The position numbers and the translations under genes were made by a program. Positions 44,886 to 53,824 of a DNA stretch of 64,000 bases are shown here, piece after piece. The DNA is from an uncultured Verrucomicrobiota bacterium (lineage in GTDB: Bacteria; Verrucomicrobiota; Verrucomicrobiia; Opitutales; Seribacteraceae): contig CACMBV010000003.1 in NCBI GenBank assembly GCA_902612125.1, positions 31,001 to 95,000 on the forward strand, in the 5' to 3' direction. How positions within the stretch are numbered: position 1 is the first letter of the stretch; the number at the start of each line of letters is the position of its first letter. Under the pieces are notes generated by a model. It was not told where the DNA came from. It did not search any database and saw only the letters and a list, made by a program, of their open reading frames with translations.

Positions 44886-45242
44886 TTACTTAGTTTCGAA
44901 GTATTGATCATTAGCCTTCACTAATTCAGAGTTAATCATGCCTTTTGGCATCAGTGACTCAGCAATTTGGGCTTTGTGTTGCTCAGTCGTCAGTAAAGTT
45001 ATGGTTTCAAGCCATTCAATATCATTGAATTGATGAGGGTTTTCATGTCTCCATTTATAAGTTTATGAGTGGTATTTTTCTTCATTAGGGCAATCTTGGT
45101 TGATTCTCTTGCCTTTACCTTTGGTAGTTGCTTGGACTTGGAATTTTAGATAACTATAACAAGGTAAATATTTTGACTTTAAAAAATTCAACCACATCCA
45201 TCTTTTCAATCGTGAATTCTCATGATTTAGTGTTTTGCCCAT
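44886..45242 (-). pseudogene. Small ORF (59 aa) or broken 118-codon gene with one in-frame stop
   Basis: From an ATG at 45242 the minus strand reads 59 codons (MGKTLNHENSRLKRWMWLNF, later KFQVQATTKGKGKRINQDCP and NEEKYHS) to a TAA at 45065-45063, then continues 58 codons in the same frame (TYKWRHENPHQFNDIEWLET, MPKGMINSELVKANDQYFETK) to a TAA at 44888-44886. The TAA could be a mutated AAA. GAGG lies 10 bases before the ATG. 119 codons with a single stop in such AT-rich DNA suggests former coding. I do not recognise the family. Next to the tRNA-Arg, so a remnant of an inserted element is possible. Confidence 0.5.
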
Positions 45243-45354
45243 TCAACCATGCCTCAAGCTGACAAAACTTATGTAATTTCGATATTTAAAAAGGGTAAAT
45301 TGACTATAGGTTTTATCTTATTTGGTTTTGATTGTCAGGTTTTATAAATTTTAA

Positions 45355-45429
45355 GCCCCCATAGTTTAAGGGATAAAACAGTGGTTTCCTAAACCGTAGA
45401 TCGAGGTTCGATTCCTCGTGGGGGCGCCA
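45355..45429 (+). tRNA. tRNA-Arg (anticodon CCT)
   Basis: 75 nt including encoded CCA. Acceptor stem GCCCCCA (45355-45361) pairs with TGGGGGC before discriminator G and CCA. D arm GTTT/AAAC, anticodon arm GTGGT-TTCCTAA-ACCGT with anticodon CCT, T arm CGAGG-TTCGATT-CCTCG. Reads AGG codons. Confidence 0.93.
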
Positions 45430-45649
45430 TTTAAAAAAACACATTTTATCAATACCGAAAGTCCATTTTAGTTAGCTTTGAAAACCTTTATTTACCACTA
45501 AACTCAGGGCGAGAAAGTTTGTTAACCTATTAAAACTTTGTGCCAACTGAAAGTTTGAAGGTCTAATTCCCAAACGAGAATTAATTACAAGGATTCTAAT
45601 TTTGAAGGTTTATTGCCTTATATTATTGATTTAAAGTAAAGGTTGGTGG

Positions 45650-46600
45650 ATGGAAAATTTAATTGGTATTTTTATTGCGGTAACACCTCCTTTCTTGCTC
45701 CTAGGGGTTGGTTTCATTGCCAGGACAGTCGGTTGGTTGCGGGCGGAGGCGGATGCCTCTCTAAGCATGGTCACGATTCGAATTCTTTATCCATGCTTTA
45801 TTATATTTCATATTTTAGAGGAGGGACATACGAAAGTAAACGAAGCAACCATTCTTATGATTTTCAGTGGTTTTCTTTCCATATTAGTTGGTTTTGTCCT
45901 CGCTTGGGTTGTGTCTAAGATTATGAAAATTGAGGAGGAGTCAGTTAGAACTTTTCGTTTTTGTGCTGGAATTTTTAATTATGGATTTATTGCGATTCCA
46001 GTAGCACTTGCCTTTTTTGATGGCGAGATTGTTGTTCACATCATTCTTTTCAATTTGGGCGTAGAGGTCGCGATATGGACGATCGGAATTTTAATTCTTA
46101 CTGCTGATAAATTAAGCCTTAAAGGTCTCCTCAATCCCCCGGTTATCGCAGTTTTCTTTGCCTTGATAATCCAAGCTACTGGAGGAAAATTATTGATTCC
46201 ATCTTTTTTTTGGCAGGTAGTAGCAGTTCTTGGCCAGTGTTCTATTCCTATTGGATTACTTCTTATTGGCGGAAATTTTTACCAGTTGATGAACAATTTT
46301 CGCTTTTCCAATAAATTGAAGACTGAGATTAGTGCTTTGATGGTTAGAAATCTTTTATTTCCTGCCTTGGTGGTATGTTTTATCTCATCTAATTTTTGTC
46401 CCTCAAATATTCCTTATCTTCGAGAAGTTTTAGTTGTGCAAGCAGCGATGCCAGCTGGGATTTTCGCTGTAATAGTTGTCGGTAATTATTCATCAAACCG
46501 GTCAACGGCAATGAGAGTAATTAGTGTAACTATGCTTGCCAGCGTACTTACCTTGCCTGTTTGGCTTTCAATTGGTTTGTCGGTCTTAGTCGCAAACTAG
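45650..46600 (+). CDS. AEC family transporter (auxin efflux carrier type)
   Basis: 316 residues, about ten membrane segments in two halves. IRILYPCFIIFHILEEG after the first segment, FCAGIFNYGFIAIPVALAFF (middle of the first half) and LVVQAAMPAGIFAVIVVGNY (second half) are the family's conserved blocks, here with the usual gap loop between halves. Exports small organic anions or amino acids; substrate unknown. Convergent with the 153-residue unknown gene 19 bp away. Confidence 0.88.
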   Translation: MENLIGIFIAVTPPFLLLGVGFIARTVGWLRAEADASLSMVTIRILYPCFIIFHILEEGHTKVNEATILMIFSGFLSILVGFVLAWVVSKIMKIEEESVRTFRFCAGIFNYGFIAIPVALAFFDGEIVVHIILFNLGVEVAIWTIGILILTADKLSLKGLLNPPVIAVFFALIIQATGGKLLIPSFFWQVVAVLGQCSIPIGLLLIGGNFYQLMNNFRFSNKLKTEISALMVRNLLFPALVVCFISSNFCPSNIPYLREVLVVQAAMPAGIFAVIVVGNYSSNRSTAMRVISVTMLASVLTLPVWLSIGLSVLVAN

Positions 46601-46619
46601 AAATATTAATTTAACTGCT

Positions 46620-47081
46620 TTATTCAGAGCTGTCTTCGTACCTCGATTTGGCATCGAGGGTTTCGTATATGTTAGTCACGGAATGTCTAAGTTTATTGTA
46701 TTCTTCTGCGTAAATTAAGGAGATGAGGTATTGTTTGAACTCTTTCCTGTCACGAATGATTTTAAGATCTAGTTCTTCCATTTCCTGTGCAAATTTGATG
46801 TGCATTTTGTCGATTTCAGAATCAAACTTTTTGTGTTCTTTTTCAAGATGCTGCTTCACCCTAGCTATAGCTCCGACAAGTTGTTTGCAATTTCTACAAT
46901 CTTTGGAAGTAAAATCATGGAAGGAAATGATCCCAGAAGCTAAGGCCGCACCAAATGCAGTCATTTCAAGCTCATTTTTTTGACTTTCTTTGGTAGCCCA
47001 AGTTTCTATAGCTTTAAGTAACCTAGTAACTGAAGCTTTTGCTTCTTCTGAATCTGATATGTCTACTGTATCGTCGTCCAT
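46620..47081 (-). CDS. Hypothetical coiled-coil protein
   Basis: 153 residues, acidic N-terminus (MDDDTVDISDSEEAKASVTR), a short hydrophobic patch (MTAFGAALASGIISFHDF) with a CRNCK pair next to it, then a long charged helix (VKQHLEKEHKKFDSEIDKMH, EMEELDLKIIRDRKEFKQYL) likely to form a coiled coil. Family not recognised. It stands alone between two transporter genes. Confidence 0.6.
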   Translation of the reverse strand: MDDDTVDISDSEEAKASVTRLLKAIETWATKESQKNELEMTAFGAALASGIISFHDFTSKDCRNCKQLVGAIARVKQHLEKEHKKFDSEIDKMHIKFAQEMEELDLKIIRDRKEFKQYLISLIYAEEYNKLRHSVTNIYETLDAKSRYEDSSE

Positions 47082-47203
47082 GGGCGTTAAAAGGGGTTGA
47101 GGTTGAGCTTTATGTTAACTTTTTTTGAAATTTAAAATTAAAGTCAACAGCAAACAACCTAAACTTCGCACTAATTTAATATCAATCGCTTTTCCGCTGA
47201 GTC

Positions 47204-48745
47204 TTAAGACGAATGAGAAACTTTCAAAGACGATTCATAATTTTTCAGATTTTCACTTACACTACCACTCAATATTAGTAGACCAAGAATATTCGGAAAC
47301 GCCATCCCTAAAATCATTAAGTCAGAAAAATCCATGATATTGGTAGCTGTTATAATAGATCCAAGAAATGTAAAAATAAGAAAAATTACTTTATAAATGA
47401 GAGATGAGTGATCCCCAAACAAATATGCCCAGCATCTTTCACCATAATATGACCAAGAAATCATGGTGGAAAAAGCGAAAAGGAAGACAGCGATGGAAAG
47501 AATGTAAGGGAACCACGGGATTACACTGCCCATGGCCGAGGAGGTTAGGGCCCCGCCTTGGTTGTTAGCAATGAAATGTGCGTTTGCGGGGTCCATATAT
47601 GCTCCTGTAATTATAATCACTAACGCTGTCATCGTGCATACCAAAATTGTATCGATAAACGGTTCAAGCAAGGCAACAACTCCTTCCTCAACTGGATCTG
47701 AAGTTTTCGCCGCAGAGTGAGCAATGGCGGCCGAACCGATACCCGCTTCGTTTGAAAAGACTGCACGTTTAATGCCAATAATCAAGACTCCAAGAAAACC
47801 ACCATATGCAGCATCAGGAGAGAATGCTTGTTCAAAAATCAGGCTCAATGCACTCGGTATAGCAGGCAAATGTGTCAACAGAATAAAGGCACAGGCTAAG
47901 AGATAGATCCCACACATAAAAGGAACAACAAAGGAAGCGACTCGGGAAATACTTTTAATTCCTCCAACTATCACCAGACCAACAAGTAAGCTCATTAAGA
48001 TTCCATAAATCCACGAATAATCTGCCAAACCTGGAATTACGGTTTTGATCAGGTCCAGTGATTGTACTACCTGGAAAGCATTTCCTCCTCCAAAAGATCC
48101 ACCGATACATAAGAGACAGAATAATCCTGCAAGAAATCCTCCCAGTCCGGCCAAATTTTTTTCTTTCAGACCTTCGGATAAATAATGCATGGCTCCGCCC
48201 ATAATTCTACCATCATTTCTTACTTTTCTATATTTTTGGCCCAAGGTACATTCTGTGAATTTAGATGACATGCCCAAAAATCCAACAAGGATCATCCAAA
48301 AAGTTGCACCTGGTCCTCCCATACCAATGGCAATGGCAACACCTGCTATATTTCCCAAACCTACTGTGGCTGACAAGGCCGTGGTGAGGGCTTGAAAATG
48401 AGAAACTTCACCTACCTGTTCGCCCGTATCATACTTCCCTCTAATAAGATCTATCGCATGTTTAAAAAATCTTATATTTACAAACCTAAGTTTAAAGGTA
48501 AAGAAGATGGCTCCTCCAAGTAACCACGCTACCACCAGTGGCATATTTAGACCCGGAATAGGCCAAAATAAAACTGCCGCGAGTGGGGCAACAATGTAAT
48601 CACCAAAAAAATTATCGAGATGATCCTGAAAACCTAGATCTGTTCCGGAATCTGAACCTTTTAGCATCTCCAAGGGTAAAAATGGCAGGAGGCCAAGACA
48701 GCACAAATTACTTAATTTGAGAGGTGAAATTTTCGAAACCAGCAT
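47204..48745 (-). CDS. Alanine/glycine:sodium symporter (AGCS family)
   Basis: 513 residues with about eleven membrane segments. FQALTTALSATVGLGNIAGV, MGGPGATFWMILVGFLGMSS and GRIMGGAMHYLSEGL are the N-terminal AGCS blocks; NEAGIGSAAIAHSAAKT is the central signature. Takes up alanine or glycine with Na+. It is divergent from the LptF/G-like gene 66 bp away. Confidence 0.93.
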   Translation of the reverse strand: MLVSKISPLKLSNLCCLGLLPFLPLEMLKGSDSGTDLGFQDHLDNFFGDYIVAPLAAVLFWPIPGLNMPLVVAWLLGGAIFFTFKLRFVNIRFFKHAIDLIRGKYDTGEQVGEVSHFQALTTALSATVGLGNIAGVAIAIGMGGPGATFWMILVGFLGMSSKFTECTLGQKYRKVRNDGRIMGGAMHYLSEGLKEKNLAGLGGFLAGLFCLLCIGGSFGGGNAFQVVQSLDLIKTVIPGLADYSWIYGILMSLLVGLVIVGGIKSISRVASFVVPFMCGIYLLACAFILLTHLPAIPSALSLIFEQAFSPDAAYGGFLGVLIIGIKRAVFSNEAGIGSAAIAHSAAKTSDPVEEGVVALLEPFIDTILVCTMTALVIIITGAYMDPANAHFIANNQGGALTSSAMGSVIPWFPYILSIAVFLFAFSTMISWSYYGERCWAYLFGDHSSLIYKVIFLIFTFLGSIITATNIMDFSDLMILGMAFPNILGLLILSGSVSENLKNYESSLKVSHSS

Positions 48746-48811
48746 TGTTAAAGATTGAAAGTATGACTAATCTGGGGCAAGCATTAACCTCTATCCACCT
48801 TACAAATAGTT

Positions 48812-49981
48812 GTGTTTCCATTTCCTCGTATTCTTCTAAAGCACTGGTCGCAAACTTGGTTGTTTTCATTTCTCCTCTCTTTTTTCTTCATCTCTTCAAT
48901 CCTGTTCCTTTTTACCATTTCAGAAGATATTCAAAAATACATAGACCTTTGTTTTTCAGCCCCTTTTGCCTTTTTGGACGAAACTATTTTTGCTTACTTA
49001 ACTTGGACCACGCCGATTTGTTGCTTTACGGGAACAATCTTAACCTTCTTTACTTTTGAAAAGAACCTTGAATGGTCGTCACTGAAAGCCTGCTCCATCT
49101 CCCCTCACTGGGTTACTGGAACGATTCTTTTATTGAGTGCTTTGATCTCTGTTATTGCGGTTTCCTATACGATCTTCAAAAGTGATGCATCTGCTCTAAC
49201 TTTCCGTGCTGACAAGGTCGGTTTTACGATGAAGGTAGGGGAGAGAAGTAGTTGGTTTTTTCAGTCATTTAACCGCATCTTGAAAGAAGGAAAAAATCTT
49301 CAGGTTTATTTTTATGACGATAAAGGAAATGATGCCCTAAGAATAAGATGTGAAGAAGCCTCATGGCACAGAGGGGGTCGCTGGATATTTCGGAATGGGG
49401 TGTATCTTTCTTTTCAGACCGAAAAAGGTCTTCCCATACCTCACCCTAAGGAAAATAAAATTCAATGGAAAGAAGTGGAGCAAGAACCCTTTTATAAAAA
49501 AGTGAGTACGGGAAACACACCTCTTCGCAAAGTTATGTTTTCAGAGCTAAGTATTTGCGAGCTAAATGAGAATCCTGAATTTCACATTCTTTTGAGTGAA
49601 AATCCGGAGAATTTATCCTTTCAAAAACTTCAGGAAATAATGCAAAGCACTTCAGACGGGAATCCAAGAGAAATAGCACCCTTTCGATACCAATATGCCA
49701 AAATTTGGGTTAGCTTCTTCTCCTGCCTTTTTGCCACGCTTGTTGCCCTTGGTCTGGTAGCTCGCCTGGAAAGAAAATCGCTTCCTAAAATCTTCTCAAT
49801 TATTTTATGCGGGATGGTAATCTTTTATGTTATAACAAGAATTTCGAAACCATTGGGAGAAGCTGGCATTATGAATGGATGGATTTCTGCGGTTTTTCCT
49901 TACTTTTCGATACTTGTCTTTATGCTCATCACCCAAACCCAGTTGCCTTCTAGAAAATCTCTCAGAGTTCAACAACCCTGA
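48812..49981 (+). CDS. LptF/LptG-like permease (YjgP/YjgQ family)
   Basis: 389 residues from a GTG at 48812. N-terminal RILLKHWSQTWLFSFLLSFF, then LTWTTPICCFTGTILTFFTF, a large periplasmic beta-jellyroll (about 130-290) and three C-terminal membrane segments (VSFFSCLFATLVALGLVARL, IILCGMVIFYVITRISKPLG, ISAVFPYFSILVFM). Moves lipopolysaccharide from the inner membrane with LptB/LptC. Only one such gene is here; its usual partner must lie elsewhere. Its 3' end overlaps the pyruvate kinase gene by 20 bp. Confidence 0.85.
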   Translation: MFPFPRILLKHWSQTWLFSFLLSFFFISSILFLFTISEDIQKYIDLCFSAPFAFLDETIFAYLTWTTPICCFTGTILTFFTFEKNLEWSSLKACSISPHWVTGTILLLSALISVIAVSYTIFKSDASALTFRADKVGFTMKVGERSSWFFQSFNRILKEGKNLQVYFYDDKGNDALRIRCEEASWHRGGRWIFRNGVYLSFQTEKGLPIPHPKENKIQWKEVEQEPFYKKVSTGNTPLRKVMFSELSICELNENPEFHILLSENPENLSFQKLQEIMQSTSDGNPREIAPFRYQYAKIWVSFFSCLFATLVALGLVARLERKSLPKIFSIILCGMVIFYVITRISKPLGEAGIMNGWISAVFPYFSILVFMLITQTQLPSRKSLRVQQP

Positions 49982-51392
49982 GTTGAATACTTTCAACCAC
50001 TTTATCGTGGGCGAAGGCATTGGTTACGATAACCAGCTGATCTCCACTATCTATCCATGGGCCTTTGGATAAACGACTTATGGCGTTTTGGATTGTAACT
50101 TCAGGATCTTTGGAAAAATCCATTAGGAAGGGCTCAATACCCCAAATAAGCCTGAGTCTCCGATGAAGCCCATTGACATCAGTAAAAGCAAACAAAGGTG
50201 CTCCATTGGGTCGCAGAGCCCCTAATTTAGCTGCCAAGTCCCCGCTTCGCGTAAATACGAGAACAGCCGAATTTTCCAAACGCATGGCAAGCATTGCTGC
50301 CGATCTAAGCATTTTGGCCTTGGGTCGAAAGAGTTTTAAATTTTCGGTCAATCCAGGCTGAATCTCGTCTTCCATTCTTGAAGCAATTTTGGTGAGAAGT
50401 TGAATGCATTCGTGGGGGTACTTTCCGGTAGTCGTTTCGCCACTTAGCATGATGCAGTCTGCCCCTTCATTCACTGCGTTAGCCACATCGCTGATTTCAG
50501 CTCTTGTGGGAACAGGTGAGTCAATCATTGATTCCAACATATGCGTGGCCACAATCACGGGTTTTCCCGCAGACAAACTAGAGCCAACCGCCTTTCTTTG
50601 GATAATGGGCAGTTCTTCAAAGGGACACTCAATTCCTAAGTCTCCCCTGGCAACCATTAACGCGTCGGCTGATTGAATAATTTCATCGATGTTTGCCACT
50701 CCCTTTTGATCCTCCAACTTGGCTATGATTTGTGCATCTGAGCCGTTATCTCTGAGGAAACTTCTGAATAAATCGACTGCGTCGGCATCTCTCGTGAAAG
50801 ATAAGGCGAAGAAATCATGATTACATTCAATTCCCACCAGCGAATCTCTACGGTCTTTTTCGGTAAGAGAGGGCAACCCCGTTTCAATTCCTGGTAAGTT
50901 AACATGTCTTCTACTCTTGAGGATGGCATCACCTTGGACTTCACACCGAATCTTTTCCTTTGATGAATTTATGACTTTTAGCTGAATTAATCCGTTGTCT
51001 AATAAAACGGTATCACCAGCATTTATATGGTCGGGTAATTTGTCGTAGTTTACCTCAATTTGCCATATACCATCGGTTGAAGGTGGGTTGGGTTGTGCAA
51101 CAAAGACAAGATCTAGCAGGTCTTTCTCTTTGATTTCAAGTTCTCGGTGCAGATAGCCGGTACGGATTTCGGGACCTTTGACGTCCATCATGATTGCAGG
51201 TTCCCTATTCAACTGCTTTCCGATTTTACGACTTCGTTCAGTAATCATTCGAATCCAGTCATGATCCGCGTGTGCCATATTCAACCGTAGCACATCCACT
51301 CCTCCTTTAATCAATTGAATAAGCTCTTTTTCGCTCTCGGTGGATGGACCGATGGTAGCGATGATTTTAGTTTGTCGGGTAAATTTTCTCAT
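49962..51392 (-). CDS. pyk: Pyruvate kinase
   Basis: 476 residues. TKIIATIGPSTES opens the barrel, IMMDVKGPEIRTGYL and ARGDLGIECP are the substrate and Mg blocks, KPVIVATHMLESMIDSPVPT RAEISDVANAV is the hallmark and GETTTGKYPHECIQL follows it. Forms pyruvate and ATP from PEP and ADP. Its ATG overlaps the stop of the MBL-fold gene. Confidence 0.95.
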   Translation of the reverse strand: MRKFTRQTKIIATIGPSTESEKELIQLIKGGVDVLRLNMAHADHDWIRMITERSRKIGKQLNREPAIMMDVKGPEIRTGYLHRELEIKEKDLLDLVFVAQPNPPSTDGIWQIEVNYDKLPDHINAGDTVLLDNGLIQLKVINSSKEKIRCEVQGDAILKSRRHVNLPGIETGLPSLTEKDRRDSLVGIECNHDFFALSFTRDADAVDLFRSFLRDNGSDAQIIAKLEDQKGVANIDEIIQSADALMVARGDLGIECPFEELPIIQRKAVGSSLSAGKPVIVATHMLESMIDSPVPTRAEISDVANAVNEGADCIMLSGETTTGKYPHECIQLLTKIASRMEDEIQPGLTENLKLFRPKAKMLRSAAMLAMRLENSAVLVFTRSGDLAAKLGALRPNGAPLFAFTDVNGLHRRLRLIWGIEPFLMDFSKDPEVTIQNAISRLSKGPWIDSGDQLVIVTNAFAHDKVVESIQLRVVEL

Positions 51393-52183
51393 ATTTGGTG
51401 AGGTTTAGCACTGTTAGGGTCGATGACATAGGTTTTAAAACGGTTTCCCAAACCGTTCAGCTTTCTAAATTGATTTTTGACCAAACCAACATCATTACAG
51501 TCCTTGCTCAAATGCATAATAAAAATTTCCCGCCAGTAGGGACTACGGTATGAATTCAAAAGCTCAAAAGTAGACTGGTTTGATAAATGGCCATGCCTGC
51601 TACGTATTCTCTGTTTAAGACTCCAAGGTCTTTTATGATCAGCTTCCAATAATTTTGGGCAATAGTTTGCTTCAACTACCAGAATTTTTGCCTGCCGAAT
51701 CCGTTCACGGACAAGAGTCGGGACAAATCCGAGGTCGGTCACCCAAGCCAAACTTCCCACCGGGTCAAACAGCTCTCCACTTCCCCATTGGAAGTAAAAC
51801 CCTACTGGATCGTAAGCGTCATGGGGAATGCTGAATGGATGGATATTAAATGATTTAAATTCGAAAGATTTACCCGTTTCAAAGACTTTCCAGTTGGGAC
51901 GCCTCGGAAGTTTGGATTGGACGGCTTGTATGGTATCCCGATTTGCGAAGACTGGCAGTTGTTGAAATCGTGACAGTCCCCTGATTCCAGCACTATGATC
52001 ATTGTGTTCATGAGTGAGGAAAACGGCATCAAGTTCTTCGATTGCAATCCTTTGCTCAGACAGAAGAACTTGTATTTTTTTTGCGGAAAGCCCAGCATCG
52101 ATCAGAATTTTTGTACCACCCACCTGGAGAAGACCAGAATTGCCTGAACTACTCGAGCCTAATATCTTAAAGTTTACATCCAC
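51389..52183 (-). CDS. MBL-fold metallo-hydrolase (YycJ/WalJ-like)
   Basis: 264 residues. ILGSSSSGNSGLLQVGGTKI starts the fold as in YycJ, VFLTHEHNDHSAGI is the HxHxDH metal site, and HLSKDCNDVGLVKNQF closes the domain with the conserved His. YycJ-type proteins are predicted DNA- or RNA-acting nucleases related to cell-wall or repair functions. Overlaps pyk by 4 bp (ATGA), so the two are co-translated. Confidence 0.85.
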   Translation of the reverse strand: MDVNFKILGSSSSGNSGLLQVGGTKILIDAGLSAKKIQVLLSEQRIAIEELDAVFLTHEHNDHSAGIRGLSRFQQLPVFANRDTIQAVQSKLPRRPNWKVFETGKSFEFKSFNIHPFSIPHDAYDPVGFYFQWGSGELFDPVGSLAWVTDLGFVPTLVRERIRQAKILVVEANYCPKLLEADHKRPWSLKQRIRSRHGHLSNQSTFELLNSYRSPYWREIFIMHLSKDCNDVGLVKNQFRKLNGLGNRFKTYVIDPNSAKPHQI

Positions 52184-52259
52184 AAGAATAGTGACCTAAG
52201 ATAGTCTGAAACAAAATGCCAACACGAAATATTTATTTGTCAAATTCGAAGGACTGATA

Positions 52260-52787
52260 GTGAACGAGTACTTTGATAAGGTGGATCAAAACGATCGGGT
52301 TTTGGGAAAAATATCTCGCTACAAGGCACATCAGTTGAATGTCAGACACAGAGCAGTTCATATATTTGTTCAACATACAAGTGGTCTATGGTTATTGCAG
52401 AGAAGGTCTTGCCGCAAGGACTCTGATCCATTAAAATGGACTACCAGTTGTTCGGGACATGTTGATGCTGGAGAGTCATATATTGAAGCCGCAGAGAGAG
52501 AGTGCAGGGAGGAACTCGGAATAAAAATTTCCCAAAATGATTTGAAAGAAATTTTTAGGTGCAGTCCATGCCCCGAAACAGGCACAGAGTTCGTCTGTGC
52601 CTATGTTGCCAAAAAACAATTTTCAAATTTCACCCCAGACAAATCCGAAATTGAAGAAATTGATTTTTATTCTCTTTCAGAACTGATGGAAAAATGCAAA
52701 AAAGAGGAACAAATTTTCTCGGGATCATTTTTGCACCTCTTCCGATATGTAGCACCGAGATTGGTCCGTTACAGTAAAGAAAGCTGA
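52260..52787 (+). CDS. NUDIX hydrolase, IDI/YfcD-like
   Basis: 175 residues from a GTG at 52260. YFDKVDQNDRVLGKISRYKA and HQLNVRHRAVHIFV are the N-terminal blocks shared with isopentenyl-diphosphate isomerase-like NUDIX proteins (YfcD), and the NUDIX box is GHVDAGESYIEAAERECREE followed by LGI. PLKWTTSCSGHV precedes it. The IDI-specific Cys is in TSCSGH. True IDI activity is not established. 3' end overlaps ruvB by 19 bp. Confidence 0.85.
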   Translation: MNEYFDKVDQNDRVLGKISRYKAHQLNVRHRAVHIFVQHTSGLWLLQRRSCRKDSDPLKWTTSCSGHVDAGESYIEAAERECREELGIKISQNDLKEIFRCSPCPETGTEFVCAYVAKKQFSNFTPDKSEIEEIDFYSLSELMEKCKKEEQIFSGSFLHLFRYVAPRLVRYSKES

Positions 52788-53824
52788 GAAGTATCTTTTC
52801 CAGTTGCTTCATCGATTCCTGTAATTTCCCAACCCGTCGAGGTGAGGACCCGGCCTTGTGCGGTTCTTTGGATGTATCCCTCCTGAATTAAAAACGGCTC
52901 ATGCACCTCCTCCAAAGTGTGTTCTTCTTCTCCAACGCCAACGGCAATGGTGCCCAATCCAACAGGTCCTCCCTTGAAGTTTTGTGCTATTAAAAAAAGG
53001 ATTCTCTTATCCATTTCATCCAATCCACGATGATCGATTTCTAGAAGTTCTAAGGCCGACGCCGCAATCTTTCGATCTATTTTTCCATCCGCTTTTTGTT
53101 GGGCAAAATCACGGGCAAAATGAATGAGATTATTGGCAATTCTTGGAGTGCCTCGTGCCCTTGAAGCTATTTCTTCGGCTCCTTCATGATTGATCGGGCA
53201 ATCGATCAATTCACAACTTCGTTTAACTATTTTAGTAAGGTCATCTCGGTCATAATAATCAAGTCTGGTTTGCAAAGTGAAACGACTCCTCATAGGTGAA
53301 GTCAACAATCCCACCCGAGTCGTTGCTCCAATAAGGGTAAAATGGGGAATATCTAGCCGGACACTGCGTGCATTTGGCCCCTGGTCAATCATAATATCAA
53401 TCCTGTAATCTTCCATGGCCGAATATAAATATTCCTCAACGGTTTTTGGGATCCGATGAATTTCATCGATGAAGAGGATATCTCCTTCCTGAAGATTAGT
53501 GAGTAATCCAGCTAAATCCCCCGGTTTGTCGATGACTGGACCTGATGTTATTCTTACTACTTTGTTTAACTCGTTTCCGACAATGTGGGCCAGAGATGTT
53601 TTTCCTAGTCCCGGTGGACCGCACAATAAAATATGTTTTAAAGGCTCCTGTCGACCTACCGCAGCCCCAACCATTATTCGTAAACGGTCTAAAGTTTTGC
53701 TTTGACCGGTGAAATCGTCAAAGAAAGGCGGACGAAGAGCAGCATCAATGGCTCCTTGGCTTTCCAATCCTTTTTCAAGGAACTCTGAACCTTTTGCTTT
53801 ATCTTCATTCATTACAGAAATCAA
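52769..53824 (-). CDS. ruvB: Holliday junction branch migration helicase RuvB
   Basis: 351 residues (347 from Met5). LRPPFFDDFTGQ opens the protein; Walker A is GPPGLGKTSLAH (69-80), Walker B ILFIDEIHRI (116-125), sensor I is in TLIGATTRVGLLTSPMRSRF, and the winged-helix end contains DHRGLDEMDKRILFLI and GGPVGLGTIAVGVGEEEHTL. Forms hexameric rings with RuvA in recombination. Overlaps murA by 4 bp. Confidence 0.97.
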   Translation of the reverse strand: MISVMNEDKAKGSEFLEKGLESQGAIDAALRPPFFDDFTGQSKTLDRLRIMVGAAVGRQEPLKHILLCGPPGLGKTSLAHIVGNELNKVVRITSGPVIDKPGDLAGLLTNLQEGDILFIDEIHRIPKTVEEYLYSAMEDYRIDIMIDQGPNARSVRLDIPHFTLIGATTRVGLLTSPMRSRFTLQTRLDYYDRDDLTKIVKRSCELIDCPINHEGAEEIASRARGTPRIANNLIHFARDFAQQKADGKIDRKIAASALELLEIDHRGLDEMDKRILFLIAQNFKGGPVGLGTIAVGVGEEEHTLEEVHEPFLIQEGYIQRTAQGRVLTSTGWEITGIDEATGKDTSQLSLL

